DNA of 62,000 nt from Branchiostoma floridae (taxonomy: Eukaryota > Chordata > Leptocardii > Amphioxiformes > Branchiostomatidae), in NCBI RefSeq assembly GCF_000003815.2, contig NW_023365729.1:22327-84326 (forward strand), in the 5' to 3' direction. Both the position numbers and the translations under genes were made by a program. Numbering within the stretch: position 1 is the first letter of the stretch; every line of letters starts with the position of its first letter. This document shows, one piece after another, positions 60,401 through 62,000 of the stretch. The notes under the pieces were generated by a model. That model was not told the DNA's origin. It did not search any database and saw only the letters and a list, made by a program, of their open reading frames with translations.

Positions 60401-62000
60401 GTGTTACTTCATATTAGTATAACTTACTCATAATTGAAAATATCTGAAAGCTACAAGGCTTAACATCTGGACATCACAGACAATACTGCAAATTGATATG
60501 AACATTCTGCTATACAGAGGAAATATACAATTACTTTTGCATGTTTGAAACCGCATTGTACACAGGAAAAAAATGAACATTGGCATGACTAGTTAGGCAA
60601 CCAACTTGAGCAAAAACAACTTTCTTGTAGACATGTGCCCAAGTATCACAGTAACAGCTTTTAACTAGTCTGTAGTCACTACTGATAGGCCACAGCAAGT
60701 AATTTTTATGAGTATGAATGTAGACCGTAGGTTGACTGACTTGTTGCCAGAGGGGGAGTTACTCCCACAGTAAGCCCACCCCATTTCGCCATGTCTTAGG
60801 GCTGTTGGTTTTGGTGGACTATTATCCAGAGTAAGTCCTTCACACCAATTAAAGGGAGTAAGTATATCTTCAGTCCATTGGACGTACCGTAGTGGGTGAA
60901 AAGAGGACTAGGGTCCATGGTAAGTCGTTTATAAGTCCAATGTTAGCAGCAGGGAAAGGGACAAATTCCATGTAGGAAAAATAACAATTTTGCCTGCATA
61001 ACCAGATAAATCAGGATATCTCACAGAAGCTTTGGCACATTGGCGGTGTCCCTGTGTTCTAAATTGAATTTTTATTACGTATATCCCTGACCTCAGAAAG
61101 GGACAATCATGCAAAACGACGACAAATGGGGTAAAAATGTTTTTTTTATGGATGAGATACGTTGAGCGCTCTGTTAAATCCCTCGGCTGCATCGATGCTA
61201 CAACGTACCCGCAGCCTCAGCGAGATACCCGCGTTGACAAAAACAATGCAAATATGTGTATCAACAGAGGCTACATAGTCTGTTATTAAGTCACTTTACA
61301 AAGGAGGTGATTTAAGGATGGCGTATGTGTTAAAGTTCAATCACAGCATCTGACGAAGTACCTTAAACAATTTGATGGTGAAATTTATAGATTGAATCAA
61401 TGGTCTGCTAGCTTAAACCAGGTATATTCTTTTTTTGAAAGATGATAAAGACCACAAGATTCTGAACATTCCAACCATAGGTCTGTGAACACTACAGTCA
61501 AATCTGCTCATGAAGACCACTCGTAGTACTAGTGGCGTGAACAGATAGTCACAATAGCTTATCCAAAAGTTTGCATACATAGTTCGAAGAACAAGATGAA
61601 TAGCCAAATGTGCAGATTAGGAATAGTTCAGCAAAGATCAACAGGAATTATTATCATTAATTGATAAGAATGATTCTGAGTAGCCTGTGCATGCTCTATT
61701 TTGTTTGGTCTGACAATGATGAGGACATTTGATATCATGTGGATATCGATGTTTACTTAAAGTTATCTAGTCGTTTAACGTCCTTGATTCTTCCAAGTAA
61801 CCCACAACGGAAAATCCGTGAAAATCCATTCATCCCTTCTAGAGTGTATCCTCTTTTGAAGGCAAGAAGCAGTGATTGAAGTGTGCAGTTCAAGGAAAAG
61901 CTGCTTATAGTTACAAGCCAACAACATCTAAACAATACCTTACGCTAAACGTTACAGTCTTACGGTATACACGTGTACATGTTTTACAATACAAAGTGGA
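60401..62000. other. Downstream flank, no supported gene
   Basis: No exon, RNA or element recognised to the end of the window. Confidence 0.45.

Noticed and set aside
1-62000. CRISPR arrays, operons, phage or bacterial features
   Set aside because: Tandem repeats seen here have no unique spacers, and genes are spliced and eukaryotic.

Overview
This is a window of an animal nuclear genome. The spliced genes, dense transposon debris, four N-filled assembly gaps, and a protein very close to vertebrate TNRC6/GW182 fit an invertebrate deuterostome. A lancelet (Branchiostoma) is my best guess, by inference only. No bacterial-style gene, operon or CRISPR array is present.

The window is dominated by one plus-strand gene from about 17.8 to 59.5 kb. 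I could follow 20 coding exons by hand. Every junction keeps the frame (18 GT-AG introns, one GC-AG) and there is no internal stop, giving 6,048 nt and a predicted 2,015-residue protein. Its C-terminal five-sixths is a full GW182/TNRC6, the scaffold that binds Argonaute and recruits the poly(A)-binding protein and deadenylases for microRNA silencing. In order it has a [11 protein letters not shown] block, GW/WG-rich Argonaute hooks, a UBA domain, a Q-rich region, a PAM2 motif, an RRM and the C-terminal tail. Its N-terminus is unexpected: a J-domain (DnaJ, Hsp70 co-chaperone) with an intact HPD triad, an acidic segment, and a long charged coiled coil that runs into the GW182 part. The GW182 members I know (human TNRC6A/B/C, fly GW182, worm AIN-1/2) lack a J-domain, so this looks like a J-domain-GW182 fusion.

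Intron 1 holds a nearly complete CR1-like non-LTR retrotransposon on the minus strand (about 18.48-23.56 kb). It has a PHD-finger ORF1 and an intact-looking endonuclease/reverse-transcriptase ORF2. ORF2 has no ATG ahead of its endonuclease. The ORF1/ORF2 overlap carries a textbook -1 frameshift signal: an A_AAA_AAC heptamer in the ORF1 frame, a 6-nt spacer and a perfect 9-bp stem. This suggests a Gag-Pol-like strategy in a non-LTR element.

The rest is as follows. 1-17.6 kb has no convincing host gene: a 150-bp minisatellite, a truncated non-LTR element, foldback and TIR elements, duplications and gaps. The introns contain hAT-type elements (two with perfect 8-bp target duplications, one interrupted by another transposon), several MITE-like repeats and a tRNA-like sequence followed by a T-tract. 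Past 59.5 kb lie the 3' UTR, a decayed CR1 tail and otherwise featureless sequence. All calls come from reading the sequence; no database search was run.
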